A stretch of DNA of 64,000 bases from Erythrocercus mccallii (taxonomy: Eukaryota > Chordata > Aves > Passeriformes > Dicruridae), in NCBI GenBank assembly GCA_013397435.1, contig VZRG01000274.1:573737-637736 (forward strand). Reading direction: 5' to 3'. Shown here in pieces: positions 12,903 to 24,782 of this stretch (positions are counted from its first letter, which is position 1; each line of letters opens with the position of its first letter). The translations under genes and the position numbers were made by a program. Below the pieces are notes generated by a model, which worked only from the letters and a program-made list of their open reading frames with translations, was not told the DNA's origin and made no database searches.

Positions 12903-15900
12903 TTTTTAATTTTTTCATTCTGAAAGCTGTGGTCCCTCTCTGATTCAAGTTCACTGAATGCATCTTTATTATGTTACTCTTCTTTTTACATTCTTCCTAT
13001 TTCTATTCTTTCCAACCCGATTCTCCTCTGTGACACAATGCCGAAGTCTGTGAATGTAGTAATTTGCAGCTTACTTCTCCAGGAAAGCTGTCTCTTTCAC
13101 AGATGACACAAAATGAACAGTAATTCATGACTGAGACCAGAACTTATAATTTGAAATGAAAATACTGCCTAATAATATTTTGCTGCATTTGAACTTTTAA
13201 ATGTTAAATCTTTCAATAGCTAAAGGAGCCTTATTTGAAATTGAGGGATTTTTCAATGGACTAAGTTCTGGCTCAATTCACTGTTTTTGAACTGGCTCAA
13301 GCAATTCTAATTATAACCTACAATCTAGGGCTGTTACTATTTGCCAGATATTTCAACCTTCATGAGCAAGACCCTTTAGGCTCATTTAGAAAAGCTTACA
13401 AACAAGGAAATTCAGTGCTGTTCACCCGCTGGGCTTGGGACAAAAAGCAAGTATGAAAGCTGCCAATATTTCTATATTTGCTTGTTTCATCTGAGTGGGA
13501 CCAGTGCAATGACACAGAAAAAGACTCTCTGAGCCCAGAGCGAAAATAACACACTTGAAGTGCTTAATGGGTTTCTTCTATGAGATTTCTCCAGCAGCTT
13601 TAATAGAGCTGGGTGAACTGCTTGTATGAAAAAAACTTTAGCTGATGAATTTCAGTCTTTGTTTGTTTTCCCAGTATCTGGGCTGTTCACCAATGGATTT
13701 GATTTTGTTTCTGGTTTATAATTATTCACAAACCAACTTGAATCATACATTGTCCATATATTTCAGATTAGTTTCTTCCACCATAAGGCCACCTGCTCTC
13801 AGTGCCTTGTGGTGTCTGAGTAAAGTGACACAGTGCCCATGCCTGAGCTGGGGGAAGAAGGATACAGATCTTATAAGAGGAAACTTTAAAGACTTTGACC
13901 ACTTAGTCCTTTTTGAAGATAGGTCAACAACATAGGAAACATTTTACAGTACATATTTTAGAAAACATGATTAATTCCTTGGAAAGCATTGTAACATCTC
14001 ACTAAGATATCAGTTTCAATGAATGCATAATCAGTACAAACTTATACACACAATTGATCTAGCATCAGATCTTTGACTCACTTGTTTTGTCTTCTTGGAA
14101 AGGCTATGAGAACAGTATTCCCCTGACCTCAGAAACAAAGGATATTTAGTTATATTTAGTTGAATTACCACAAAAACATTGCATCATAATTATGTGCATC
14201 TCGCTGTAATCCAGAGCCCAATGAAGGCAATGAAATCATTAGGGTCAGGTGCTTTGTGTTGATATTTTAGCTCTAAACTTGAGGAAGCTTTCAGGGCGGT
14301 TGATGTTGGAAAGGATTCAGAAACAACTTTCATGGAAAAAACAGTTTTCTCTGAGAGCAGAAAACATGAGAAGTATCTTAGTTCTAGCTGCTCCTCAAGG
14401 GAAGAAAAATAAAACAAAAAAAAGGAGAAAAGAAAAAAAGAAAACAAAAGTGGGTCAACAGGTAATATGTAATATTCAGAGGTTAAACTGTTCTTTGCAT
14501 GAATATCAACTTCTTCACACCCAAATGTATATTAGGTAGAAACTGTGGGAGGTTCTTTTATTCTGACAGCCTTATAACTGAGATATATTTTCACCTGTCA
14601 TGTAAATCAATAAAATATACAGTACTTAATACTTAAATGTTTCACTATTAGAATAATTTTCTGATCCCTCTGGATTAACACATTGTAAAATAGAACACTC
14701 AATTTTGTATGAATAAATTAAGTGTTTTGCAACTTGCAGTAATGAGCTAGTTAGTTCACATAACTTTATAAACTGGTTAAAAGACACAGTAATGCCAATG
14801 TCCAGTTTGGAAGTTTACCTTCCTTAGAGGTAAAGTTCCTCTTTATTGCACTAAGGGCAGCAAATATGATTAGCCTTTCTACTTTATTTTTTCACCTCTT
14901 ATCATTCATAAATTTTACATCAGTCTTTATTTTTGTTTTTACTATGAATTCTTAAGTTTACATACATTTCACAGCAAAGATAACCACATTAATTCTTTTT
15001 CTTCCTGAAAAAATAACACAGAAATGCTTCCTCTTTGTAGGTGATAGAAACAGGTATTAAACATATGTTTTGCGTGTAGGAAGAAGAAAGATTGTAAAAC
15101 CTAGTGGCAAAGATTTGGCAAATTATTTGTATACAATTTAGGAAAATTGAACATAATCTGAAGCATATAGGTTAGGTGACTGTTGGGGCATGAGTAGGGA
15201 ACATTAAATTAAGAACCTGGAACTTAATTAAATCCTGGTAGATGAAGAATTCTCTTTCTGCTCACTTCTTAAACAACTTGAGTTGTTCATGACAACGTAA
15301 TAGAGCATCCCAGTGGAAACAGCTGGAGTTAGGGTTGACCTCTGCTACTATTAGAGTAGCAGAGTTATGAAAATAAGAGCTCCAGGATACACGAATAAGA
15401 TGTAAACAGCTCATGTTAAGAAATTCTAATTTATCTATCTTTATCTAACTAAATTAGGATCAATTAGAACTTGATTGGGCAGTCTAGCCTTGCAGTTAAT
15501 TATAATGTAAATGCAGCAGAAGTTAGGGAACAGTTATAAAAATACTGGATGTAAACCTTTCTGTATCACATCTGTCCACTTTTTGTGTATTGGCTAATTA
15601 ACCCCAGCTCCTGTAACACAGTGATTAAGACTTGGTTTAGAATTTGTAGGCTGAATGTCAGAAAAAGTAGTTGTGAAAGAAAAGTTAAAATATGCAGTGA
15701 AGTATTACTGTGAAGATACTCTCCTTAATCTTTTGAGAAAATGTCATGCTAACTGCATGGGAAATTGGAGTGAGGAATTCATAGATGTGGTAAATTGATG
15801 CAGAGAAAAAGATTTTAATTTTTATTTTCATTTTACTTTTGGATTTTAATACTTTAATAGAGAATTTCCCATCTTCCCCTTTTCTTCCCCTGTTCAGTTA

Positions 15901-16897
15901 AAGATATCTTTCAAGGCATATCCTGTAAATTATGAGTTTTCATTAATATGAATTCTGTTAATTTAAAATCTTGGCTGTAAATAAATTCTTGGTCAGTGAT
16001 AGTGCCTCAGGAACACTTCATTTGATTCAGTAGCTTATACACACCATAGACATTTTTGATTCAGCCATTTGTACCCATCTCTCCATTCGTCATATTGACA
16101 TACCACTTGCTCTTACATTGGACAAGTCTAGTCAAAAGCAGACTTTTTTTTTGGTTTTGAGCATGCTTTGTGAGAAGAGAATATCGGTTAACAATTATAT
16201 AGTTTTGATCTGAGTTGTAAATCTAAGCAATTTGTTTGTATCTTCTTTCAGCTCTCCTCTGCTGGCTGCCCAATGTCAAAACAGGAGGTTTGCTTTTCAT
16301 TTGCAGTAATCATCCCTGACACACTGTTGGCAACATTATCCTCCAGGTTCTTTCTCTTGTCTTTTAGAAGATATTTTCCCAATGGGAGAGGAAAAAAAGC
16401 ATTCTGGCTTTAAACAAGGAATTAAAAAAGCAAAAGTAGAAGATACTTGGGATTCAGAGCCCTGACTCTTACACAGTCATTTAATGGCTCACAGAGCCAT
16501 TAAAAGTCAAGTTCTATTTTAACAGTACACAAAAGACTGTTTGAAAGGATTATGTATACTTAGCTTTTTATTTTCTTCAACGTAGTAATATTCAAACAGG
16601 GTTTTCTAATAGTACTATAAACAGGAAAAATGGGGACACCATGACTCAAAGGGATTCAAAAGGATATAATACATGGTCATTGTGATGATGTTTCTGAAGC
16701 AACCCAGTGATAGTAGGGAGTGGACTGAATAAACTGAAAGGAACTACTTTTTTTTTTTTCCCACAGGGAAGAGAGACATGGGGCAGATCATCCATAAGTA
16801 CACTTTCCTGTTTCAAATAAACTTGGGAATCAGAATACATTTCAGTAAAAAGAAGGGACAGGTCATCTAGGTAAAACTGTCTTTTTACATTTTATTT
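12903..16897. other. Non-coding stretch, no gene recognised
   Basis: No gene is recognised. A less AT-rich block around 13,380-13,620 contains several motif-dense segments (for example 'tgcttaatgggtttcttct') and could be a conserved non-coding element, which cannot be tested here. An A-rich purine tract occupies 14,401-14,450, and a T12 run lies near 16,748-16,759. The open frames at 13,645-13,935 and 14,190-14,539 are low-complexity or unrecognisable. Confidence 0.6.
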
Positions 16898-17024
16898 CAA
16901 CTGAATGGAAACTAATGTAAAATCCAAGGATTTCTTTCATCACAGATCAAATTATTACAGTCCAACTTGGAAATTGTCTTAATGATTCCATAGTATTGCT
17001 CAGTCTAATGAACCCACACCTTTC
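16898..17024 (+). repeat. Left arm of a perfect 127-bp inverted repeat
   Basis: This arm runs from 'caactgaatggaaacta' to 'gaacccacacctttc'. Its reverse complement appears at 18,339-18,465 with no mismatch that I can find by reading base by base. Identity stops sharply on both sides: outer flanks 'tttatttc' versus 'gatggtttc', inner flanks 'aaaagagatg' versus 'aatgaatg' upstream of the right arm. The arm matches no transposon family I know and has no TG...CA or TA-type termini, so terminal inverted repeats of a DNA transposon are unlikely. See the right arm and spacer. Confidence 0.95.
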
Positions 17025-18338
17025 AAAAGAGATGCAATTCTGGAGGCAGAATAATAATGAAGCTGGTTTGCAATGGCTTCATCCTCTGTTTACTTCATCT
17101 GTCATGGGTAAGCATGTCATGTTTCCCTCAGGCAAGGCACTTTACCTGGAGAAGTATTTACACAACATTTGTCAACTTTGGTTAAAATTTGGTCAAACTA
17201 AGTTAAAAGTCATACATGGTTAAGAGAAACAGACATTGATACAGAGGATAATAGGACACCTTTTTTTCTTAAGGAAACAAGATTAAAGCTCTAAAATTGC
17301 AAATTGTGTTCATTTATGAGATAGAAGAATACAAGGATGAGATAGTAGTTGATAAATGCTGGTTCCACAGAAGCTGAGGGAAGTTTTGTTTTATGCTTTT
17401 GGTATTGTTATAACCTAGAACTAATGCTTCTAAATTCTCTCCAAGCAAATAATTCCTGCTAAACCCAGAAGTTTTTTCCTGTGCCAAGATCATTGGATAT
17501 GTTTCCAGGAGTCTAATGCCCACATTATATTTGTATTTGACAGAAGGAATTTAAGTTTCCTTATTGCCTCATTGTCCTTTTGGGAACTTTGTGTGAACAT
17601 GTGACTATGAATACTCATTTCCACTTTGTGCCTTTCTACTGTAGTTGTACATGTTTATGAAACATGTTGATGATACAGTGAAGAATTATGTATTTATAAA
17701 AAAGAAATCACTCAACAATGTTTAAAAAATATTTTACAGATCTCTATTTACAGAAGATAAATGACTGCGTTTTAGCATTTAAAATTAATTAAATATGCAA
17801 CATCTTAAACATACATATATTTCAGTGTTCTGATGAGGATACATGTTTATATCCGTACCCAAATATTTTATTCAACCAAAAGAAAGTGCAAAAAACAACC
17901 CAGGTGAAAGAAGTTGACAGTCTTGTTAAGAGTAAAACTACAGTTACAGATGGTGTTCTCTTCAGAAGAAAATAATAAGGAAAAAACTTCAAATATTAAA
18001 GTTGATATGATGTGTAATGTCCTATGAATAGCATACAGCTGCTAATTGTTCATTGTGCTGTTAACCAATAGAAGTTGAATCCATCCCTGTAAAGGATGTC
18101 TTTGTGGTGGAAAAGGCATTGTAGGATAGAGATTCTGAAATTGTATTGCCTCTCTAGGGGCAAGTTGTGCAGAATTATTCTCAGTCACCAATATTTTTAA
18201 TGCCTATGACACTCAGTTTGAAAGTTCATAGAAGAAAACTAAAAATTCTGCACATGGTTTGGGGAAAAAGGCCACAGACCTTGTACAAGGATCAGGTGCA
18301 ATGCAAATTAGCACAACACAACTGGATGGAAATGAATG
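17025..18338. other. 1,314-bp spacer between the inverted-repeat arms
   Basis: AT-rich sequence without a transposase, reverse transcriptase or any other recognisable coding region. The open frames at 16,996-17,223 (running out of the left arm), 17,314-17,523 (minus) and 18,167-18,358 (running into the right arm) show no known domain. If the arms arose as duplicated breakpoints, this segment is the inverted piece. Recombination between the arms could flip it again. Confidence 0.6.
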
Positions 18339-18465
18339 GAAAGGTGTGGGTTCATTAGACTGAGCAATACTATGGAATCATTAAGACAATTTCCAAGTTG
18401 GACTGTAATAATTTGATCTGTGATGAAAGAAATCCTTGGATTTTACATTAGTTTCCATTCAGTTG
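18339..18465 (-). repeat. Right arm of the perfect 127-bp inverted repeat
   Basis: Exact reverse complement of 16,898-17,024, running from 'gaaaggtgtgggttcatt' to 'gtttccattcagttg'. Perfect identity across 127 bp of apparently non-functional DNA implies a recent origin, ongoing gene conversion, or an assembly error. Transcripts crossing both arms could fold into a long perfect hairpin stem. Confidence 0.95.
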
Positions 18466-20582
18466 GATGGTTTCAAGGCAAGCAAAAACCTAGATTGCTT
18501 GGGATCACACCCCCTGATCTTTAATTACATATACGCATTCCTATCAGAAATGGGCAAAGTACCTGCCAGCTACCATCTTCCTCTGAACCAATCCTATTAG
18601 ATTTTAGAGACATCTGCTACAGAGTGTGCGTTAGGACCTGAGATATGATAGGCAAGAAGTTAGTGGATTGCAGACCCACTAGGGAGGAGTGCTTTGTGCC
18701 TAAGGGGAGCAAGGTGCAAAGACATTTTGATGAGAGGTAAATGAGGGCAGCATCATTAGCAGTGGAGAGGGGATGAGGGATGATGCCATAATAACCTTCG
18801 CAGCACAGTTGGAGAGGTTTCTGTCAGTGACTGGCCCTGTCCTCATAGTTTGTCAAAGTGCAGCCATTATATCTTCTGACCAAACAGCTCTGCCTGCCTG
18901 GTTACAAAGAACTGGGAATAATGAAATGGTCAGTGGGCACCTCATTTGCATCCACATGCTGCCCTTCTCACAGCAATAAACTGGTCAGATATTGTTGCTG
19001 TCACATTACAGCTATTCTCATTTTCTACTAAATGAGATGCAGACAAGTGTAAATGTTCCACTTTTAAAAATTTTCCAAGCTTCGTGCACTTTTATCTGTT
19101 TATATTAGAAACCTGATTATAATCACTGTAGTTCTCTGCTGTTCTTTCTGACCACTGCAACATAAAGAACTAAACTACTGTTGTCTGGCAAAAAAATCAA
19201 ATACAGAATTCCAGAATGTTAGGGCAAATTAGCCTAGGTTTTATATTTCATTGTATAGAATACTCTGTGGATTTTGGGTTGTCCCTTAAATGTTTTGCTA
19301 CTGACAAACATTTTTAAATAGCACATGGTAAAAATTAAGTCCATGTAATTTTTTTATTATTGCAGATTTCATTATGAAACATATCAAGATTAAATTTATT
19401 CCAATAATCATTACAATGATGAAAAAATTCCTTGCTTCAATAATTGATTTATGCTTCATTTAAATGTATGGAGTAGTTTCAATATAATTTCTTATTAACT
19501 CTAATGACAAATTTTAAAATAGCAGGGCTCTGAAATAAAAATGAAAATTTGCCATACAAGTTATTACATTTAAATGGACTTAGTACTTAATATTTAAAAA
19601 AATCATTTGATGTAAATAGCCATCATGAATCACTGCAAATATGATTAGATGTAATTAAACTTTTTCTTTACCCATATCTAGTTTCTTCATAAGAAATTAT
19701 TTTATTTCCTCTTCTAATTTTTTAGAATCTTCAAGAATTTGAATTGAAAACCCATGACATATCAGCATTGTTTATTCATATTTTTGTTATTTTGGTCAAG
19801 AAATTAGATGCCTTGTCATATATGTTTGTTTGTATTATGTGTAGGCTATTTTTTTATACATTGTGCTCATATTCTTTCCCTATTTGGGAGTTACATGAGT
19901 GCTATTGTATGCACTCCATTGGAGAAGAAAGACAAAGAGAACATAAAGATGATATTTGGCAAAAACCTGTGATACTTCTAAAACCTGTTAAAATATAATG
20001 GCAGAAATTTTAAAAAATATCCCCGACTGGTCTTGTTCGGTAATTTGTTTTCCTTTCATGTGAGGTTTAAAGGGGAATTTTCCTCCAACACAGAATCCTA
20101 CAAGCACAGCCAGCAGGCAGCTCACTCTCTTTTGGGAATCTGCAGTGGCTGCTCTATACTGACCACAAACCTCCCAGTCAAGTCAGAGTTGCTGTAGTGC
20201 TCAGGGTGGTTGTATACTGAATTTACACAGTATGTTTGTAACGCTAAAAAATAAGCCCTGGCATTTGAGAAACTCTTTACTAGAGCGGTACTCCTAAAAA
20301 CTACTCACCTGTTTAAGCTTAGACACACAAAAGGTTTATCAGTGATAAAAATCTTAGAAGAGGTCTGTTAGCTGTCTCAGGGTGTCAGGAGAAAGTCCCC
20401 TTTTAATATGCATGTGTTTGTATTAGCAGTCACTGGCATTTGAATACATAAACTGTTGAGGATTTAATTGCTTTTGGAAAGTAAAACTGCATAACTGTAG
20501 GCAGAAATGACTTCATAATTTTTTTTCCTAAAACAAACCCATAACAAAAAGATTTAAAAAGTTAAATGGGAAGTTATACCAG
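18466..20582. other. Non-coding stretch, no gene recognised
   Basis: No gene or mobile element is recognised. Sequence around 18,560-18,980 and 20,050-20,230 is less AT-rich than its surroundings and could hold old unrecognised repeats or conserved elements. Nothing in it identifies a family. Confidence 0.55.
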
Positions 20583-21140
20583 AGTTCCGCTGGGTTCTGA
20601 AACCTGTTCTACTCAATATAGATTACTTGGGAAAGTGGATGAATGCTGTGGTGGAAATTTTCCTGATGATATTGGGCTATTAGTAGGTAATATTAATTCT
20701 GTCTGAACAGCTGCAAAGAAATTTATAAGACTGAGTGACTGGATAATAAAATGGTAAATGAAATCCAGCATTAGTAAATGTAAAGTGATGTCCTGAGGAA
20801 AAAACAATCCTAGCTTCACAAATAGGATTGATTGTACCAATCTGACCATTGCCACTCAAAAGCAAGATCTCAAGGTTAAATAGTTATAAACCAATGATTG
20901 CAATCATCTCTATGCTCAGGAGTCAAACTTAGTATTAGGAATTATTAGGAAGAAAATGCATAACAAATCGTTTTTACATCTGTATCATGCAGACAGCTGT
21001 CATCTTTACCTCATAGCAGTGTATAAAGCATGACTGAAAAAGAGTAGAGAAAGATTTGGAAAAATGAACAGCACTGTGGAACAGCTTCCCAACACAGGAC
21101 ACCTTTGTAGGCTAGGACTCTTCAAGATGGAAGAAGGAAA
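20583..21140 (+). mobile_element. Old CR1 LINE fragment with ORF2 reverse-transcriptase remnant
   Basis: Degraded plus-strand CR1 ORF2. Recognisable blocks in the right order are 'ccgctgggttctg...tactcaatata' (the start of the RT B-C region), 'NFPDDIG' at 20,656-20,676 matching the FADDT-type catalytic DD box, then 'gaacagctgcaaagaa...gactggataataaaatgg' (usual protein E-LQ..L..L..W...W), 'ccactcaaaagcaagatctc' and 'tggaacagcttccc'. Several frameshifts and stops separate these blocks, so nothing is translatable. The high divergence and the match to CR1 types shared with other reptiles suggest an insertion much older than the copy at 24.3 kb. The exact right boundary is uncertain. Confidence 0.8.
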
Positions 21141-24100
21141 ATCTACAGACAAACATAAGTGTGTTATAGACTGAACAAAAGTATGATATTGCAGCATGGA
21201 AGGGAAGAGCAGGAGTGACTAGGCTGTCTCACTTGTAGTAGGAGCCACAGGGGTGCCAAGGGAATCTAGCAGGTGTCATGCTCAGGATAAGCACAGGGAT
21301 AGCATTGGCCCATGGGCACTGCAGCTCTGCTCCACAGCAGTGGACTGTGCAGATGCTAGGGCTTCATCGGGGTCAGGACAAAACCGAGCATGTAAGGCTG
21401 GCTTTAAAATTCTTTGAGATAGAAACAGTTAATAGCTTGGACAGTTTTCTAGGGCAATGTGCTTGTTTCCTATGAATTTTCTTGTGCTATTTCTTAGACA
21501 TCTCTTTTAAACCAGTTTCAGATGCAGGATACTTGCTAAATAGATGGACTTGTAGTCTGACACTATGCATCTATTCCTAGCTGCAAGTTCTTATCTGTAA
21601 ACAGTGTTAGACAAGCTTTAATATGAGCTGGAGTCTTCATTTTTTATGGATTTTATGTAAGGAATTTATTTCAATTTCATTAGAGATAAGTATTTATTTC
21701 TATATTTATTTTAAATTTTTCTATGCAAAAAATATTAGTAGTATTTTTCCCTTGATTAAAAGTGAAAACAACACAGCCACTTTTTTTGCTTTTCTGTGCA
21801 ACATATTTGACTTTATCAATAATATCAGCAGAAGTTTACATTTGCTATCATTTACATTAGAGAAGTATCTTTCAATGAGGTAGAATGTCATCAAAAAATA
21901 TGACTGATCAGTAGAAATGTAGACCACTTTCTAAAGAACTATTTTGAAAGTTATGGCTGGCTACTTTTACTCAGAAACTGCCTGTCATGCTTATATGTTT
22001 TTGCAGTGATTTCCACTTGCCATAACAACAGAAGTTTAACAAACAGTATTTATGTGCTGCAGGCATAGAAGTGTACATAAACATAAAAGTAACAGAATGC
22101 AGGTTGCCAATCACATCGTTCAGTTCTCCTGAAGCTTCCAGATAGTTTGACTTTGCTGAAAGTTTCTTTCTTTTGTAAGCTTTCAAATTCTAGAGAATCT
22201 ATGTTTTCTGTGAGGGAATTATTTTTTCTTTTCTCCACATGGAAAACCCAACTTTAGAAAAGATTTCTTCTCTTAAAGCACGTATGTAGCTCATACCTAT
22301 ATTTCAAGTATTCAGGTTTGGTGTTAATCTATTAACAACTAGCAGTTGTACTGCTTTAAGAAAAAAAAAAACAAACCTGAAAGCAAATTTTAACCATTTT
22401 TAACCATTTAATGTTCAATTTCAAGGCCATTGAAGCAAGTGCATTTGAGAATGAGCTGGAGAATAGCACATATGAATACATCTGTCAGTAGCTAGGTATA
22501 AAATATTTGCACCTCTTTCACAGAGGTTGCATCAGCACATATAGCATGTATATTCTGCCTTGAGCATTTGCTTCTCAGAAACACAGAAAGAAAAGCTGGA
22601 GATGTTAGGGAGTTTAACCATAAGAAATAAGAATTTTAAAAATCCCTTTATGTAAATGAGAGTATTTCTGGCCTGGCAGCTCTCTAACAAAAACTAACAA
22701 ATGGAAGATAATCATGGGCGAAACACAAGAAAAAAAGTCTACCTAAGATAAAATGATATAAACTGACAAGAAGCACAGGGGAACAGCTAAATGTATCAGA
22801 GAAAGGCATATATTGAAGCACAGATGAAAATACATCTATTGTTCAGGATTACTGAAAAAGGCCATCCCAAAATGGAGGCTAAATTTCTTCATGACCTAAG
22901 CTGGCCTTTATACTTGAATCTTTAAAAAATACATAGTTTCATTTACTTTAAATTTGTATATATGTTCATGATTTTGTCCATAAGTTTGCTAACATAAACA
23001 TCTGAACAGTTTGTCATATTTAAACATAAATTTGAAGTTAGCACTATCTATTATTCCAAAGCAAGCACTCCAAGTATACTGTCCTTTCAAAAGTGACAAT
23101 CTTAAAAGTATGCTGCATTATCTAATGGAACAAACCAAAACCTTCCATCACTTTCTAAGTTTCTGATTTCTGATTAAAACTATACTATTTTCATCTAATT
23201 GCCTCAATAAATAAATATCTTTAAAGATTATGTTAATTTTTTAAAACATCGTCTTCCAAACTTTATGCAGAAATTGTGGAATTTATAGTTTCTAGCATTT
23301 TTGAGGCAGACACAGCTAGAATGCTTTAACTCCATTTCAGGTTTTTTCCTTGAAAAGGAAAGAAAAATGAAATACAGTGAAATGTTTGTGTTGAGCCTGA
23401 GCTCTGATACAAAATTTTAAACAATCTAGCATATTAACTTTGAGATCATCCATATTGATAATAGAAGGTTAAAGCAAGAACTAAAAAATATGCAGCTTAT
23501 AAATTAAGTTGATCATTTAGGGTTCACTATGCCTGATCATTAAGAAGTTTAGCAGTGTACAGTAAGGTAATAATTTTATGTCATATATTTTATTAAGATG
23601 GTTTAACAATTAAAGCATATTTCAAAAGCAATATTTATTTTTGTCATGAGAAAATAATTTGAAAGACGTCAACTTGAATCACATAACAGTGATTATTTAC
23701 AAATGTAAGATAGAGTCACTTTGATTCTAATAAGTAAATGCCTGGCCTGAAGTCACACCTTCATATGCATCTAATGGGCCTCTCATTTTATCATATTTTG
23801 AAAATCCACACCTCATATTTTCTGTTTCCTTATATGGATGGTGCTAATGACACACATAGTAAACCTTCTATTAGCTTTGTACTTCAATAGAATTTGTTTA
23901 ATTTCAGCTGTCAAAAATACAGTGAAAAAAAATCCAGTTTTTTGATAACCCCAGGATTTAAAATGCATTATCAGTATGACACCAGTAAATGTTTTCCAAA
24001 CAATCTTATTTATGGGCCATGTTCTTCCTTGGTGTAAACACAAATCTGAGCAGCATGTGAAATCCCTCATTTGTTTGCCATAAATTGTGCATATTACTGA

Positions 24101-24273
24101 TGTAAGATTTATTATGTAAGAGTGACTGAGTAAACCAGGATAGGCACTGCTGATATGCAACATTTTACCTCCAGCTCCTTTACTGAGATCTGAATGGAGC
24201 TGGTGTTAGCTGAGAGACTTTACCAGCTGGTGACTGTTCACTAATCAATTCTGTAGAAATAATAATATAAATA
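21141..24273. other. Non-coding stretch, no gene recognised
   Basis: Sequence at 21,200-21,420 is less AT-rich, but its origin is unknown to me. The rest is AT-rich unique DNA. The 116-codon minus-strand frame at 23,813-24,163 has no recognisable domain or coding signature and is treated as chance. Confidence 0.55.
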
Positions 24274-24782
24274 AATCATAGAACAATACAACCATGGAAT
24301 ATGCTGGAAGGGACTCCCAAAACCACCAAGACCAACTCCTTGTACCTGACAGCATTTTCCAAATGCTTCTTGAACTCTGTCAGGCTGGTGCTGACCCCTT
24401 CCCTGGGGAGCCTGTTCAATGCCCAGCCACCCTCTGGGTGAAAAACCTTTTTCTAATATTCAACCTAAACCTCCCCTGACACAACTTCAGACCGTTCCCT
24501 CAGATCCTGTCCCTGTCACCACAGAGAAGAGATCAATGCCTGCCCCTCCCCTTCCCCTCGCAAGAAGCTGTAACTGCAGTGAGGTCTCCCCTCAGTCTTC
24601 TCCAGGCTGAACAGACTGAGTGACCTCAGCCACTCCTCACATGACCCCCCCTCCAGAACCTTCCCCATCTTCATTGCTCTCCTTTGGATGCTCTCTAATA
24701 GCTTTAATGACTTTTTTATCTTGTGTTGCCCAAAATGGCTCACATTACTCGAGGTGAGGGCAGAGTAGAGTGGGACAAACAT
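24274..24782 (-). mobile_element. CR1 LINE, 3' UTR plus ORF2 C-terminus
   Basis: A 5'-truncated CR1 of about 510 bp. The plus strand starts at the element's 3' end ('aatcatagaacaatac...ggaagggactccc'), passes through the 3' part ('ctgacagcattttccaaatg', 'gggtgaaaaacctttttct') and reaches the end of ORF2. On the minus strand, a frame at 24,516-24,794 keeps the CR1 ORF2 C-terminal signature at about residues 8-66, including 'LLESIQRRAMKM', 'LEGGSCEEWLR' and 'SLFSLEKTEG'. In known CR1 proteins this region follows the polymerase domain. The catalytic RT and endonuclease are absent, so the copy is dead. Confidence 0.92.

Noticed and set aside
14249..14539. 96-codon plus-strand frame with a lysine-rich segment
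   Set aside because: The lysine run comes from an A-rich purine tract (14,401-14,450), giving a misleading nuclear-signal look.
16898..18465. Inverted repeat as terminal repeats of a DNA transposon
   Set aside because: No transposase remnant in the spacer, no TA or 8-bp target duplication visible at the outer ends, and arm sequence unlike hAT, mariner or piggyBac termini as far as I can recognise.
23813..24163. 116-codon minus-strand open frame
   Set aside because: Contains no family signature and lies in AT-rich unique DNA, so chance is the simplest reading.
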